Shown here piece by piece: positions 53,923 through 63,230 of a stretch of 64,000 nt of DNA (within the stretch, counting starts at the first letter, position 1; each line of letters starts with the position of its first letter). Position numbers and translations under genes: made by a program. The notes under the pieces are model-generated. The model was not told where the DNA came from and searched no databases. It saw only the letters and a program-made list of their open reading frames with translations. This DNA comes from Paraburkholderia aspalathi (GTDB lineage Bacteria > Pseudomonadota > Gammaproteobacteria > Burkholderiales > Burkholderiaceae): assembly GCF_900116445.1 (NCBI RefSeq), contig NZ_FPBH01000004.1:1-64000 (forward strand), given 5' to 3'.

Positions 53923-54954
53923 TTAAACCGACTCAAAACCCGTCAGCACATTCACGGCGTTGACCCCGATCGCCGCGACCGCGTAGCCACCTTCCATCAC
54001 GAACAAGGTCGGTTTCCCCAATCGTCCGATCGCCTCGCCAATGCGCAGATAGTCAGCGCTGCGCAGCTTGAACTGCGAAATCGGATCCTCTTCGAAAGTA
54101 TCGACACCAAGCGACACCACCAGCGCATCCGGTGCGTAAGCAGCGACACGCGCGCAAGCCGCGTCGAGCGACACCGCATAGTCCGCCCACGCCGTACCCG
54201 GCTGCAGCGGAAAGTTCGCGTTGTAGCCGAGGCCCGCACCCGCGCCGGTTTCGTCCGCGTGCCCGAGAAAGAACGGATACTCGGTGCGTGGATCGCCATG
54301 CAACGACGCGAACAATACGTCCGGGCGATGATAGAAAATGCTCTGCGTGCCGTTACCGTGGTGATAGTCGACATCGAGAACCGCCACGCGTTTCGCGCCC
54401 GCGTCGAGGAATGACTGTGCCGCCACCGCCGCGTTGTTGATGTAGCAGTAACCGCCCATATAGTCCGCCGCGGCATGATGCCCAGGCGGTCGGCACAACG
54501 AGAACGCACCGCGTGCGCCTGCCCTCACGTGGTGCGCGCCGGTTAGCGCGACATCCACTGCATCGCTCACGGCAGCCCACGTGCCCGCGGTGATCGGCAC
54601 ACCTGCATCCATCGAGTAGTAACCGAGCTTGCCGTCGATATCTTCCGGTACGCGGTCCTGGCGCATGCCGCGCACGGGCCAGATGAGCGGGAGCGCATCG
54701 TGCTTGCGGCCGAGCGCGCTCCATTGGTCCCATGCGCTGGCAAGAAACGCAATGAAGCCCTTGTCGTGAATACGGTGCACGGGATCGAGTCCGAACGATG
54801 TGGGCGCAATCACGTCGCCGAGCTTCGTCTCGCGCACCCGTTCCAGGATGAAATCCGCACGGCTCGGCATCTCGAAGCAAGGCTTCATTTCGCCGTCGAT
54901 CAATTCGGCATGGCCATGATGCAGCCGGTGCCGATCGCTATACACAGTCAACAT
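53923..54954 (-). CDS. Acetylpolyamine amidohydrolase, HDAC superfamily
   Basis: The ATG at 54954 has GAGGAG before it and gives 343 residues, the size of Mycoplana AphA. Catalytic H159-H160 are in RPPGHHAAAD, and zinc ligands D196 and H198 are in AVLDVDYHHG with a third Asp in SLGVDTFEED. The N-terminal HAELIDGEMKPCFEMPSRAD insert is typical of polyamine deacetylases. It should remove acetyl groups from acetylputrescine or related polyamines. The next gene upstream encodes a carbamoylputrescine amidase-like enzyme, 91 bp away. Confidence 0.92.
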   Translation of the reverse strand: MLTVYSDRHRLHHGHAELIDGEMKPCFEMPSRADFILERVRETKLGDVIAPTSFGLDPVHRIHDKGFIAFLASAWDQWSALGRKHDALPLIWPVRGMRQDRVPEDIDGKLGYYSMDAGVPITAGTWAAVSDAVDVALTGAHHVRAGARGAFSLCRPPGHHAAADYMGGYCYINNAAVAAQSFLDAGAKRVAVLDVDYHHGNGTQSIFYHRPDVLFASLHGDPRTEYPFFLGHADETGAGAGLGYNANFPLQPGTAWADYAVSLDAACARVAAYAPDALVVSLGVDTFEEDPISQFKLRSADYLRIGEAIGRLGKPTLFVMEGGYAVAAIGVNAVNVLTGFESV

Positions 54955-55045
54955 GCAATGTCTCCTCAGGATGCTTGTTGCTCGAATCCGTCGCTTGATA
55001 CGTCGTTTAACGCGTTGAGGTTGGCCACGCCCGTGAATACGACAC

Positions 55046-55939
55046 TCAAGATACCTGCTCTTGTGTACGGTGCTCGCCATCGCTCGTCGCAAGGATGCCG
55101 TAGCAGGCTGGACGCCGGTCACGAAACACGCCCCATGCATGACGAGTCGCGGCGACCGCATCCAGATCGAAACGATGCAGCAGGATCGCGGGCTCGTCGC
55201 GCCCAGCTTTCTGCACCTGCTCGCCGTACTGATCGGAGATAAACGACGAGCCGTAATAGCGCTGCGGAAAGTCGCGGCCCTGCTCGCGGCCGGTGCGGTT
55301 CGCAGCAATCAGCGGCACGAGGTTCGCGCCTGCGTGGCCCTGCATCACGCGTTGCCAGTGCGCGCTGCTGTCGAGCGAAGCGTCTTGCGGTTCGCTGCCG
55401 ATCGCAGTCGGATAGAACAGCAGTTCAGCGCCGAGGAGTGCCATTGCGCGGGCCGTTTCCGGAAACCACTGGTCCCAGCAGATGCCGACGCCGAGCGTGC
55501 CGTAACGCGTCAGCCAGACGCGAAAGCCCGTGTCGCCAGGCGTGAAGTAGTACTTCTCGCTGTAGCCTGGACCATCGGGGATATGGGTTTTGCGGTAGCG
55601 GCCGAGCACGCTGCCATCGGCATCGATCATCGCCACTGTGTTGTAGAAGACATTGCTGGCCCGCTCGAAGAAGCTGATCGGCAGCACCACGTTCAACTCA
55701 GCCGCGACGCGGCTAAAGCGCGTGATGGCGGGATGGCCATCGAAAGGAAGCGCATGGCGGAAGTGCTTTGAATCCTGTTCGGTGCAGAAGTACGGCAGCT
55801 CAAAAAGCTCGGGCAGCAGAATCACCTGCGCGCCCTGCGCCGCCGCTTCGCGCACCAGGCGCTCGGCTTGCGCGAGATTCGCCTCGCGATCCCACCCCGG
55901 CACGGCCAACTGGATTGCCGCCACGCTGACTGCTCGCAT
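55046..55939 (-). CDS. aguB: N-carbamoylputrescine amidase-like hydrolase
   Basis: The 297-residue nitrilase-superfamily enzyme has catalytic E44 (LLPELFELPYFC), K117 (RYRKTHIPDG) and C154 (GVGICWDQWFPE). The LPELFELPYFCTEQD segment and overall length match AguB, which turns N-carbamoylputrescine into putrescine, CO2 and ammonia. No agmatine deiminase gene is adjacent. It is probably co-transcribed with the downstream deacetylase. Another C-N hydrolase specificity is possible. Confidence 0.87.
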   Translation of the reverse strand: MRAVSVAAIQLAVPGWDREANLAQAERLVREAAAQGAQVILLPELFELPYFCTEQDSKHFRHALPFDGHPAITRFSRVAAELNVVLPISFFERASNVFYNTVAMIDADGSVLGRYRKTHIPDGPGYSEKYYFTPGDTGFRVWLTRYGTLGVGICWDQWFPETARAMALLGAELLFYPTAIGSEPQDASLDSSAHWQRVMQGHAGANLVPLIAANRTGREQGRDFPQRYYGSSFISDQYGEQVQKAGRDEPAILLHRFDLDAVAATRHAWGVFRDRRPACYGILATSDGEHRTQEQVS

Positions 55940-56136
55940 CTCGTGTCTCCTCTGTTTTCGTCTGGGAAAATTCTGCCCGAGGAACGCGGCTGGGCGATAA
56001 CGGGGAAACGGTCATCGAGGGGATAAATGTGGCCAATCTGGCCGGGCCGACGTGACATTGGAACTGGATTCGACGAAAGAACGTAGTCGCGCCGCTGAAA
56101 CCGTGCGCTCAAAAGAACTCAGGACAGAACCGCAGG

Positions 56137-57174
56137 CTACGCGCAGCGATAGTCGCTCGGACAACGGCCGGTCCAACGGCGAAACGCGTGCCGGAACCCG
56201 GCCGTTTCGCTATAGCCGAGCCGCTCGGCAATATCCGACATCGACAGCCGCGTACGCACCAGGTAGTCGAGCGCGAGATCGTGGCGCACGCGGTCGAGCA
56301 GCGCCTGGAAAGCGGAGCCGCTGCCCGCGAGACGCCGTCTGAGCGTGCGCTCCGACACGCACAGCGCATCGGCGAGCGAGCGCAGTGAACCGTAGCGGCG
56401 TGGGTCGGAATACAGCAGGCGCAGGCTGCGCGCCGTGACGTCGTTACCCGCCGCGGTAGCCCATTCGCGCTCGAGTTGCGCGCATTGCTGACGCGACATC
56501 AGATAGCTCACCGGCTCGGCGAGGGGCAGCGGTTCGTCGAGCCAGCTGGCCGGAAAAATCAGCGCGTTTTCGGCAGCGTCGAAGGTGGCGCGTTGGCCGA
56601 TCCGCTCTTCGTAGGCGTCCGCGTGAGCCGGTGCGCCGAACGTTACCTCGAGCGCGGATGGCGCGCGCCGCGCTGACAGCACGTCGCAGACCACCGCCCA
56701 CATCGACGCGAGACACATGTCCGTATTGATCACGGCGAGATCCGGCCGGTAGCGGTAATCGGCCGCGACGATCGCCGCGACATCTGCGTTGCGGCGCAGC
56801 GAAACCTTGAAGTAGCTTCCAAGCAGTAGGGGAAAGTCCTGGGCACACTGCAGCGCGTCGCCAAGCGTGGGACTCACCAGCATCGCGTAACCGAGGATGC
56901 CGTAGCTCGAGATATGCAGGGCGCGGCCGATGTCGAGGCCGATGCGCGTATCGCCGCAAGCCTGCAACGCGTTGGCGAACACGATCAGTTCCTGCGCGTG
57001 CGTGACGAGCCCGGACGGCTGACGCAAATCGCCCTCGCTAACGCCGCTTCCCGCCAGCAACACCTCAGCGCCAATCCCCTGCCGCTCCAGCAAGGAGACG
57101 GCGGCGGCAATCGTATGCAAGGTCGCAACGCATTGGGCCGGCGACGGGCGTGGCGAGCACGGTGCATCGGTCAT
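56137..57174 (-). CDS. AraC-family transcriptional regulator
   Basis: The 345-residue protein has an N-terminal ligand domain of the arabinose-binding-like type found in ArgR/OruR regulators (LLAGSGVSEGDLRQP, LGYAMLVSPTLGDALQ) and a C-terminal double HTH (LADALCVSERTLRRRLAGSG, DIAERLGYSETAGFRHAFRR). It lies between the polyamine amidohydrolase genes and the divergent glutamylpolyamine synthetase gene, and could regulate either arm. Two ATTTGATCAAAT palindromes lie in its upstream region. Confidence 0.92.
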   Translation of the reverse strand: MTDAPCSPRPSPAQCVATLHTIAAAVSLLERQGIGAEVLLAGSGVSEGDLRQPSGLVTHAQELIVFANALQACGDTRIGLDIGRALHISSYGILGYAMLVSPTLGDALQCAQDFPLLLGSYFKVSLRRNADVAAIVAADYRYRPDLAVINTDMCLASMWAVVCDVLSARRAPSALEVTFGAPAHADAYEERIGQRATFDAAENALIFPASWLDEPLPLAEPVSYLMSRQQCAQLEREWATAAGNDVTARSLRLLYSDPRRYGSLRSLADALCVSERTLRRRLAGSGSAFQALLDRVRHDLALDYLVRTRLSMSDIAERLGYSETAGFRHAFRRWTGRCPSDYRCA

Positions 57175-57358
57175 GGGTGATTCTCAGGTTCCCTCGATCA
57201 ACCGATGATATTTGATCAAATTTCCCAAAAGGGAAAATCCGTGCGATGATTTGATCAAATCCCATGATGCAAAATGCCCAGCTTTTCCGAACAGGCTCGT
57301 TCGCGCAAGGTTTGCAGCCGCGCTTCGCGCCGTCTTCATCAACCGACTGGAGTCAACC
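57175..57358. promoter_or_regulatory. Divergent promoter region with twin palindromes
   Basis: ATTTGATCAAAT occurs twice, at 57210-57221 and 57249-57260, the second extended to GATTTGATCAAATC. Their centres are 39 bp apart, close to four helical turns. Between them TTTCCC-AAAA-GGGAAA (57221-57236) is a third palindrome. The AT-rich block lies 36 bp upstream of the AraC start and about 100 bp before the synthetase start. The GntR protein encoded at the end of the same operon is the likeliest ligand (inference). Confidence 0.65.
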
Positions 57359-58708
57359 TTGCAAAGCGACCTACGCGACGACCTGCGTGAATTCCTGGAA
57401 CATCACCGCATCCATGAAGTGGAATGCGTGATACCGGACATGACGGGCGTCGCGCGCGGCAAGATCGTGCCGAAGAACCTGTTTCTCTCGGAAGGCAAGA
57501 TGCACATGTCGAACGCGCTGCTGATGATCACCGTCAACGGCGAGTTCGCGGATTTCGAGCGCTTTGTCGGGCCGAGCGATCCCGACATGGTCTGCATCCC
57601 CGATCCGAACACGGTGCGGCTCGTACCGTGGGCAATCGAACAGGTCGCGGTCGTGATCCACGATTGTGTCGGACTCGACGGCAAGCCGATCGGCATCTCG
57701 CCGCGCGCGGTGTTGCGGCGCGTGCTGAAACTCTATGAGGAAAAAGGCTGGCGCCCTGTGGTCGCGCCGGAGATGGAGTTCTACCTGATTGCGCAGAACA
57801 AGAATCCGCATGAACCGCTGCGCCCGCCGCTCGGTCGCGCGGGGCGCAGCGAAGCCGGCCGCCAGTCGTTCTCGATCGACGCCGTCAACGAATTCGATCC
57901 GTTCTTCCAGGACCTGTCGCGCTTCTGCGAGACCACGCATCTCGGCGTCGAAACGCTCGTGCATGAAGTCGGCGCGGGGCAAATGGAGATCAATTTTTCG
58001 CACGGCGACGCGCTCGATCTCGCCGACCGCGTGTTCCTGTTCAAGCGCGCGGTGCGCGAAACCGCCTTCCGTCACGGCATTTTCGCGACTTTCATGGCCA
58101 AGCCGATGGAGCATGAACCCGGCAGCGCGATGCATATTCATCAGAGCATCGTCGACAGTCAAACCGGCGAGAACATCTTTTCGCTTCCCGATGGAACAGC
58201 GAGCCCGCTGTTTTTCAACTACATCGGCGGCTTGCAGAAGTACATGCCGCAAGCCATGCCGATGTTCGCGCCTTACGTGAACTCCTACCGGCGCCTGTCG
58301 CGCTTCACCGCCGCGCCGATCAATGTGCGCTGGGGTTACGACAACCGCACCTGCGGCATCCGCGTGCCGAATTCCGGACCGGACGGCCGGCGGCTCGAAA
58401 ACCGCGTGCCGGGCGTCGACGTCAACCCCTATCTGGCAATGGCGGCCACCCTCGCCTGCGGCTATCTCGGCATGGTGGAGCAGCAGGAAGCGTCGGCGCC
58501 GATGATCGAAAGCGCCTACGACCTCGAATACGAATTGCCGCGCGGTCTCGAAGATGCGCTCAAGGCGCTCCTCAAGTGCACCGAACTCGCGGACGTGCTC
58601 GGCGACAACTTCGTGCAGGCCTATTGCGCGGTGAAGGAAAAGGAGTTCGAGACCTTCTCGCAAGGCATTACCGCGTGGGAGCGTGAGCATCTGCAACTGC
58701 TCGTGTGA
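57359..58708 (+). CDS. puuA: Glutamylpolyamine synthetase, PuuA-like
   Basis: A TTG at 57359 with GGAG 8 bp before it gives 449 residues, the usual size of PuuA-type glutamine-synthetase relatives; in-frame ATGs upstream lie in the operator region. It has the GS catalytic domain with APEMEFYLI, QMEINFSHGDAL, a HEPGSAMHIHQSI loop and NRTCGIRVP. The N-terminal DMTGVARGKIVPKN is typical of gamma-glutamylpolyamine synthetases. It would ligate glutamate to putrescine or spermidine as the first step of their breakdown. An aminotransferase gene follows 13 bp later. Confidence 0.9.
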   Translation: MQSDLRDDLREFLEHHRIHEVECVIPDMTGVARGKIVPKNLFLSEGKMHMSNALLMITVNGEFADFERFVGPSDPDMVCIPDPNTVRLVPWAIEQVAVVIHDCVGLDGKPIGISPRAVLRRVLKLYEEKGWRPVVAPEMEFYLIAQNKNPHEPLRPPLGRAGRSEAGRQSFSIDAVNEFDPFFQDLSRFCETTHLGVETLVHEVGAGQMEINFSHGDALDLADRVFLFKRAVRETAFRHGIFATFMAKPMEHEPGSAMHIHQSIVDSQTGENIFSLPDGTASPLFFNYIGGLQKYMPQAMPMFAPYVNSYRRLSRFTAAPINVRWGYDNRTCGIRVPNSGPDGRRLENRVPGVDVNPYLAMAATLACGYLGMVEQQEASAPMIESAYDLEYELPRGLEDALKALLKCTELADVLGDNFVQAYCAVKEKEFETFSQGITAWEREHLQLLV

Positions 58709-58721
58709 GTGCGGGCGGCTT

Positions 58722-60119
58722 ATGGAAACGTCATCGGAGAAGCTGGATTTGAATACTCGCCAAGGTATCAACTGGGAGCACGCACAGGCGCTCGTCGAAC
58801 GCGAACGCCGCGCGTTTGCCGAAGCCATGCCGACATCGCGCGCGCTGTCCGAACGCGCCGCGCGCCACCTGTTGTTCGGCGTGCCGCTTCACTGGATGAA
58901 CGATTGGTCGACGCCCTTCTCGCTTTATGTCGAAGAAGCACGCGGCGCCGCGTTTACCGACGTGGACGGTCACCGCTACGCCGACTTCTGCCTCGGCGAT
59001 ACGGGCGCGATGTTCGGCCACTCGCCGGCGCCCGTGGCCCGCGCGTTGGCAGCCCAGGCCGAGCGCGGTTTGACGACCATGCTGCCGGGCGAGGATGCCG
59101 CGTGGGTCGGCGAAGAACTCGCGCGCCGTTTCGGCCTGCCCTACTGGCAGTTCGCGATGACCGCGAGCGACGCCAACCGCTTTGCGTTGCGCTGGGCGCG
59201 CGCGGCGACCGGGCGCAAACAGATCGTGATCTTCAACGGTTGCTATCACGGCACCGTGGACGACGTGTTCGTCGATCTCATCGACGGCCAGCCGCAACAG
59301 CGCGACAGCCTGATCGGCCAGGTGCACGACCTGCTCGGCACCACGCGCGTGATCGAATTCAACGACCTCGCCGCGCTGGAAAACGCGCTGAAAGACGGCG
59401 AAGTGGCCTGCGTGCTGGCTGAACCCGCGATGACCAACATCGGCATGGTGCTGCCCGAGCCGGACTACTGGCGGCAAGCACAAGCGCTTATGCGCCGCTA
59501 CGGCACGCTGCTCGCGATCGACGAAACCCACACCATCAGCTGCGGCCCCGGCGGTTACACGAAAGCGTACGGCCTCGAACCCGATCTGTTCATCCTCGGC
59601 AAACCGGTGGGCGGCGGTTTTCCGTGCGCGGTGTATGGGTTCAGCGCGGAGCTCGCGGCCCGCGCGCAGCACGCCAAGCGCAGCGCACCGCCCGGCCACT
59701 CAGGCATCGGCACCACCCTCACGGCGAACATGCTGGCAATGAGCGCGATCCGCGCGACGCTCGCCGAGGTCATGACCGACGCCGCCTACGATCACATGTT
59801 CGCGCTCGCCGAGCGAATCGAGACCGGTCTGAAGGATGCGATCGCACGCCACGGCCTCGCGTGGTGCGTGACACGCGTCGGCGCCCGCACCGAATTCCAG
59901 TTCACGCCGACGCCGCCGCGCAACGGTGACGAAGCCGGCCGCCAGCTTGACCCGGAACTGGAGCACATCGTGCACCTGTACCTGCTCAATCGCGGCGTGC
60001 TGATCACGCCGTTTCACAACATGATCCTGGTATGCCCCGACACGTCGGCGGCCGACGTCGACAGACTGGTTTCCACATTCGACGCCTGCCTTGCGGAACT
60101 GATCTGTCGAGCTTTATGA
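58722..60119 (+). CDS. Class III aminotransferase, HemL-like
   Basis: From the ATG at 58722 the product has 465 residues. It is a fold-type I PLP enzyme with DVDGHRYADFCLGDTGAMFG, NGCYHGTVDDV, D267 in LAIDETHTI and the Schiff-base K294 in ILGKPVGGGFP. It resembles glutamate-1-semialdehyde aminomutases, but the context after a glutamylpolyamine synthetase suggests deamination of a polyamine-derived amine. Its stop overlaps the GntR start (ATGA), so translation is coupled. Confidence 0.9.
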   Translation: METSSEKLDLNTRQGINWEHAQALVERERRAFAEAMPTSRALSERAARHLLFGVPLHWMNDWSTPFSLYVEEARGAAFTDVDGHRYADFCLGDTGAMFGHSPAPVARALAAQAERGLTTMLPGEDAAWVGEELARRFGLPYWQFAMTASDANRFALRWARAATGRKQIVIFNGCYHGTVDDVFVDLIDGQPQQRDSLIGQVHDLLGTTRVIEFNDLAALENALKDGEVACVLAEPAMTNIGMVLPEPDYWRQAQALMRRYGTLLAIDETHTISCGPGGYTKAYGLEPDLFILGKPVGGGFPCAVYGFSAELAARAQHAKRSAPPGHSGIGTTLTANMLAMSAIRATLAEVMTDAAYDHMFALAERIETGLKDAIARHGLAWCVTRVGARTEFQFTPTPPRNGDEAGRQLDPELEHIVHLYLLNRGVLITPFHNMILVCPDTSAADVDRLVSTFDACLAELICRAL

Positions 60120-60763
60120 AAACTTCGCGCCATCACACGCTGCAGGACCAGACCTACGAAACGCTACGGCAGTGGCTGACGATCGGGCGCTTCGTGCCGG
60201 GCGAGCGCATCAAGATCCGTCACGTCGCCGCCGAACTCGGCGTGGGCGAAATGCCGGTGCGCTCCGCCTTACAGCGCCTCGCCGCCGAATCGGCGCTGGT
60301 GAACGTGCCCAATTGCGGCGTGACGGTGCCACGTCTGTCGAAAGAACAATTCGACGACGTGCTGCGCGTGCGCCTGATTCTCGAAGGCCAGGCCGCCGAA
60401 CTGGGCGTGCCGCATCTCAGCGAGCACGATCTGGAAACGCTGGAAAAACTGAATGAGCAGATGGTGCAGGCCTTGCGGATCGCCGACGCCAAGGGCTATC
60501 TCGACGCCAACGAGGCGTTTCACCTGATTCTGTACCGCGCGGCCGGCTCGCCGCTTTTGCTCGAATTGATCGAAACGGTGTGGCTACAGGTTGGGCCGAT
60601 TTCGAATCTGTTGTTTGGCGACGCGCAGTTCGCCGCCACGCTCAACGACGCCCACGACGATTTGCTGACCGCCGCGAAGGCGCGCGACGCGGCCGGCGTG
60701 CGACGCGCGATCGAGGACGATCTGAGTCATGCGGCGAGTTGTTTGCGGGCGCAGTGTTTGTAA
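60116..60763 (+). CDS. GntR-family regulator, FCD type
   Basis: The start overlaps the aminotransferase stop and gives 215 residues. An N-terminal winged helix (LRQWLTIGRFVPGERIKIRH, VAAELGVGEMPVRSALQRLA) is followed by an FCD ligand domain with NEAFHLILYRAAGS, whose metal-binding histidines are typical. It is the third gene of the synthetase operon and is likely to autoregulate it through the twin ATTTGATCAAAT sites. Confidence 0.92.
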   Translation: MKTSRHHTLQDQTYETLRQWLTIGRFVPGERIKIRHVAAELGVGEMPVRSALQRLAAESALVNVPNCGVTVPRLSKEQFDDVLRVRLILEGQAAELGVPHLSEHDLETLEKLNEQMVQALRIADAKGYLDANEAFHLILYRAAGSPLLLELIETVWLQVGPISNLLFGDAQFAATLNDAHDDLLTAAKARDAAGVRRAIEDDLSHAASCLRAQCL

Positions 60764-60778
60764 CGGTTGGCGCAGGAA

Positions 60779-61675
60779 TCACGCTTTCAACGTCGCCTGT
60801 TCCAGAATCATGTCGTAAAGCGCCTGCGCCGCCGGCGACAACTGAGCGGTCTTACGCGCCACGAGAACAAGCGTGCGCGAAACCACCGGATGCGTGAGCT
60901 CAACCGTGCGAACCGTCGGATACGCGCCCTTCTGAATGGCGAGCGCCGGCACGACGGCCGCCCCCACACCCTGAGCGACCAGCCCCACGGCAGTCGAACT
61001 GCGCTGCACTTCGTAAAACGAGCGCAGCGCCAGTTCGCTCTTTTCCAGCGCGATATCGAGCAATGCGCGATTGCCGCTGACCTCGCCGGCAAAAATCAGC
61101 GGATACGGTTGCAGTTGCTGCCAGGCGATGCGCCGCCGTTTCGCCAGCGGATGATCTTCATGGCAGATCAGCACGTAGCGGTCTTCCGTCAACGGCACGC
61201 TGGCAAGATCCGGATGATGCTCGCCGGCGATATTGATGCCGAATTCCACCTCCCGGCGCAGCACCGCCTCCTCCACTGCGGACGACGCGTGATCGAGAAT
61301 CTTGATGCGGTTATGCGGATAACGCGCGGCATAGGCCTGCAGAATGCGCGGCAGATACTGCACGCCCACGGTCGGCACGCAAGCGATCGACACGTCGCCG
61401 CGACGGGCCACCCCCGTCTCACGAATTTCCACCAGCGCATCGGCAAGCTCGCCCAACAAGCGGCGCGCTTGCGGCAGAAAACTGCGCCCTATTTCCGTCA
61501 GTGCCATGGAACGCGTGGTCCGCTCGATCAGCGTGACGCCGAGATACGTTTCGAGCTTACGCAGACGCTGCGTAATGGCCGTTTGCGTGACGTGCAGCGA
61601 ATCGGCGGCGCCTTGAAAGCTGCCGCGATCCGCGATCGCGACGAACGCCTGTACGCCGAGCGTGTCGATTTTCAT
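60779..61675 (-). CDS. LysR-family transcriptional regulator
   Basis: The 298-residue protein has the HTH at once (MKIDTLGVQAFVAIADRGSF, LHVTQTAITQRLRKLE) and an effector domain from residue 90 (VSIACVPTVGVQYL). It is divergent from the methyltransferase gene, and the 167-bp gap has TGAA-N8-TTCA repeats near 61690-61710 that could be its box. Control of that neighbour is plausible. It is convergent with the GntR gene with only 15 bp between the stops. Confidence 0.93.
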   Translation of the reverse strand: MKIDTLGVQAFVAIADRGSFQGAADSLHVTQTAITQRLRKLETYLGVTLIERTTRSMALTEIGRSFLPQARRLLGELADALVEIRETGVARRGDVSIACVPTVGVQYLPRILQAYAARYPHNRIKILDHASSAVEEAVLRREVEFGINIAGEHHPDLASVPLTEDRYVLICHEDHPLAKRRRIAWQQLQPYPLIFAGEVSGNRALLDIALEKSELALRSFYEVQRSSTAVGLVAQGVGAAVVPALAIQKGAYPTVRTVELTHPVVSRTLVLVARKTAQLSPAAQALYDMILEQATLKA

Positions 61676-61842
61676 TAGAAAAATGAAGGAATTGAAATGA
61701 TAAATTCATTTTACTCCGCCTTCGCCGCCGCACAGAATGAGCGCATTGGATCGATTTGACATCACACCCTGTGGGTGGATGTCAGCGAAAACGGTCCGGA
61801 AATCGGATGCAATTGGGTGCAATCGGGACAAAGGAGCGCGAG

Positions 61843-62619
61843 ATGACTTCATCGACAAATTGGCAGGCAAAACAGTACGTGTTATTCGAAAACGAGCGCA
61901 CGCGTCCGGTCAGGGATCTGCTGGCTGCGGTGCCGGCAACGGATGTGCGAGTGGCGGTGGACATCGGCTGCGGGCCCGGCAATTCCACCGAAGCGCTGGC
62001 GGCCCGCCTGCCCGGCGCGAAGGTCAGCGGCATGGACAGTTCCGCCGACATGATCGCGGCGGCCGTCAAGCGCCTGCCGCAATTCCAGTTCGAGGTGAGC
62101 GACATCGAAACGTGGGATGCGCCAGGCCCTTACGACCTGATCCTCGCCAACGCCGTGCTGCAGTGGGTGCCGAATCACGAGCAACTGTTTCCATCGCTGG
62201 TAAAAAAACTTGCGCCGGGCGGCAACCTGGCCGTGCAGATGCCGGACAACCTCGACGAACCCGCGCACCGTTTGCTGCGCGAAATCGCGGCGGACGGCCC
62301 CTGGGCGAACAAGCTGAGGGGGGTGGAACGCACCATGCGCTATGGCGCCGACTGGTACTACGCGTTACTCAAACCACTGTGCGCGCGGGTCGACGTGTGG
62401 CGCACCGTCTACCATCACCCGCTCGCGGGCGGCGCGGACGCGGTGGTCGAGTGGTTCAAGGGCAGCGCGCTGAGGCCGTTCCTCGCCGAACTCGACGAGA
62501 GCGAACAAGGCGTCTTCCTCGCGCGCTACCGTGATGCGATCGCGCGAGCTTATCCGGCCCAGGCTGACGGCACCGTGCTGCTGCCCTTCCCACGGCTGTT
62601 TATCGTCGCTACGCGCTAG
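61843..62619 (+). CDS. tam: Trans-aconitate 2-methyltransferase
   Basis: The ATG at 61843 follows AAGGAG and gives 258 residues. It is a class I SAM methyltransferase with VDIGCGPGNSTEALAARLPG, D in GMDSSADMI and LILANAVLQWVPNHEQLFPS, all characteristic of Tam. The later GADWYYALLKPLCARVDVWR and the ending RLFIVATR also fit. It methylates trans-aconitate, which forms spontaneously and inhibits aconitase. Genes upstream and downstream are unrelated. Confidence 0.93.
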   Translation: MTSSTNWQAKQYVLFENERTRPVRDLLAAVPATDVRVAVDIGCGPGNSTEALAARLPGAKVSGMDSSADMIAAAVKRLPQFQFEVSDIETWDAPGPYDLILANAVLQWVPNHEQLFPSLVKKLAPGGNLAVQMPDNLDEPAHRLLREIAADGPWANKLRGVERTMRYGADWYYALLKPLCARVDVWRTVYHHPLAGGADAVVEWFKGSALRPFLAELDESEQGVFLARYRDAIARAYPAQADGTVLLPFPRLFIVATR

Positions 62620-62783
62620 CGGAGTCAGGCCGCCTGCGGGTTACCCCGTGGTGTTTGTGGTGCCGGAGTCGCCAGGGTCAGTCAGGCATTGCCGCTCGTG
62701 AATTCTGCGTGATATTGTGTAACGTAAGCGGAGGGCGGCTTGCCGCCCTAATCGGAACGCAAATTTCAGCAGCGAGCGTCGCC

Positions 62784-63149
62784 ATGAGTGATGTACGCCA
62801 TCATCTGAGTCCACGGGACCGTTTGGAGCTGTTGTGCTGGCTCACCTGCGGCTGCCTGGGCGCTTATTACCTGAATGAGGACTGGCCTGACGCGGCGTTT
62901 CACGTGCAGGCCGCTCATAAGTGGCTCGACTATCGGTCCCGGGAAGCAGACTGGTTGAGTATCGCCAGGTTGTCGGCAACCGCGCTGGAGATTGCGCAGC
63001 GGCACGCGAAATTTGTCGAGGCCGATTGGGCGCGGGACGCGGTCGAAGAAATTCTCGATACAGACGAACTCGACCCGCAGGCGCGGCTAGTCAAGCAGGT
63101 GCTGGCGGATTGCCAGAACGCGCTTTCGGACAAGCGCCTCGCCGATTAA
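62784..63149 (+). CDS. Hypothetical protein
   Basis: A 121-residue frame starting MSDVRHHLSPRDRLELLCWL, with no signal peptide. It is mostly helical by composition (SREADWLSIARLSATALEIA, WARDAVEEILDTDE), with a possible TPR-like arrangement. The ribosome site is weak. Codon usage resembles the surrounding genes. I do not recognise a family. A longer frame to 62655 is less likely. Confidence 0.65.
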   Translation: MSDVRHHLSPRDRLELLCWLTCGCLGAYYLNEDWPDAAFHVQAAHKWLDYRSREADWLSIARLSATALEIAQRHAKFVEADWARDAVEEILDTDELDPQARLVKQVLADCQNALSDKRLAD

Positions 63150-63230
63150 TTTTTTCCCGCGCGACATGTTGCGTGAGTCGGGATGCGGCGTTGGCTCCGT
63201 TGATCGGTTTGCCAGCGCCGCGCAGGCAAA

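Noticed and set aside
57221..57236. TTTCCC-AAAA-GGGAAA as a fifth site of the ATTCCC regulon
   Set aside because: The spacer is 4 bp instead of 6, it is not inside a -35/-10 pair, and it sits in an unrelated polyamine promoter region.
57371..58828. 485-codon minus-strand frame over the glutamylpolyamine synthetase gene
   Set aside because: Composition is typical of an antisense shadow (Arg/His/Ala rich) and the plus-strand frame has clear glutamine-synthetase motifs.
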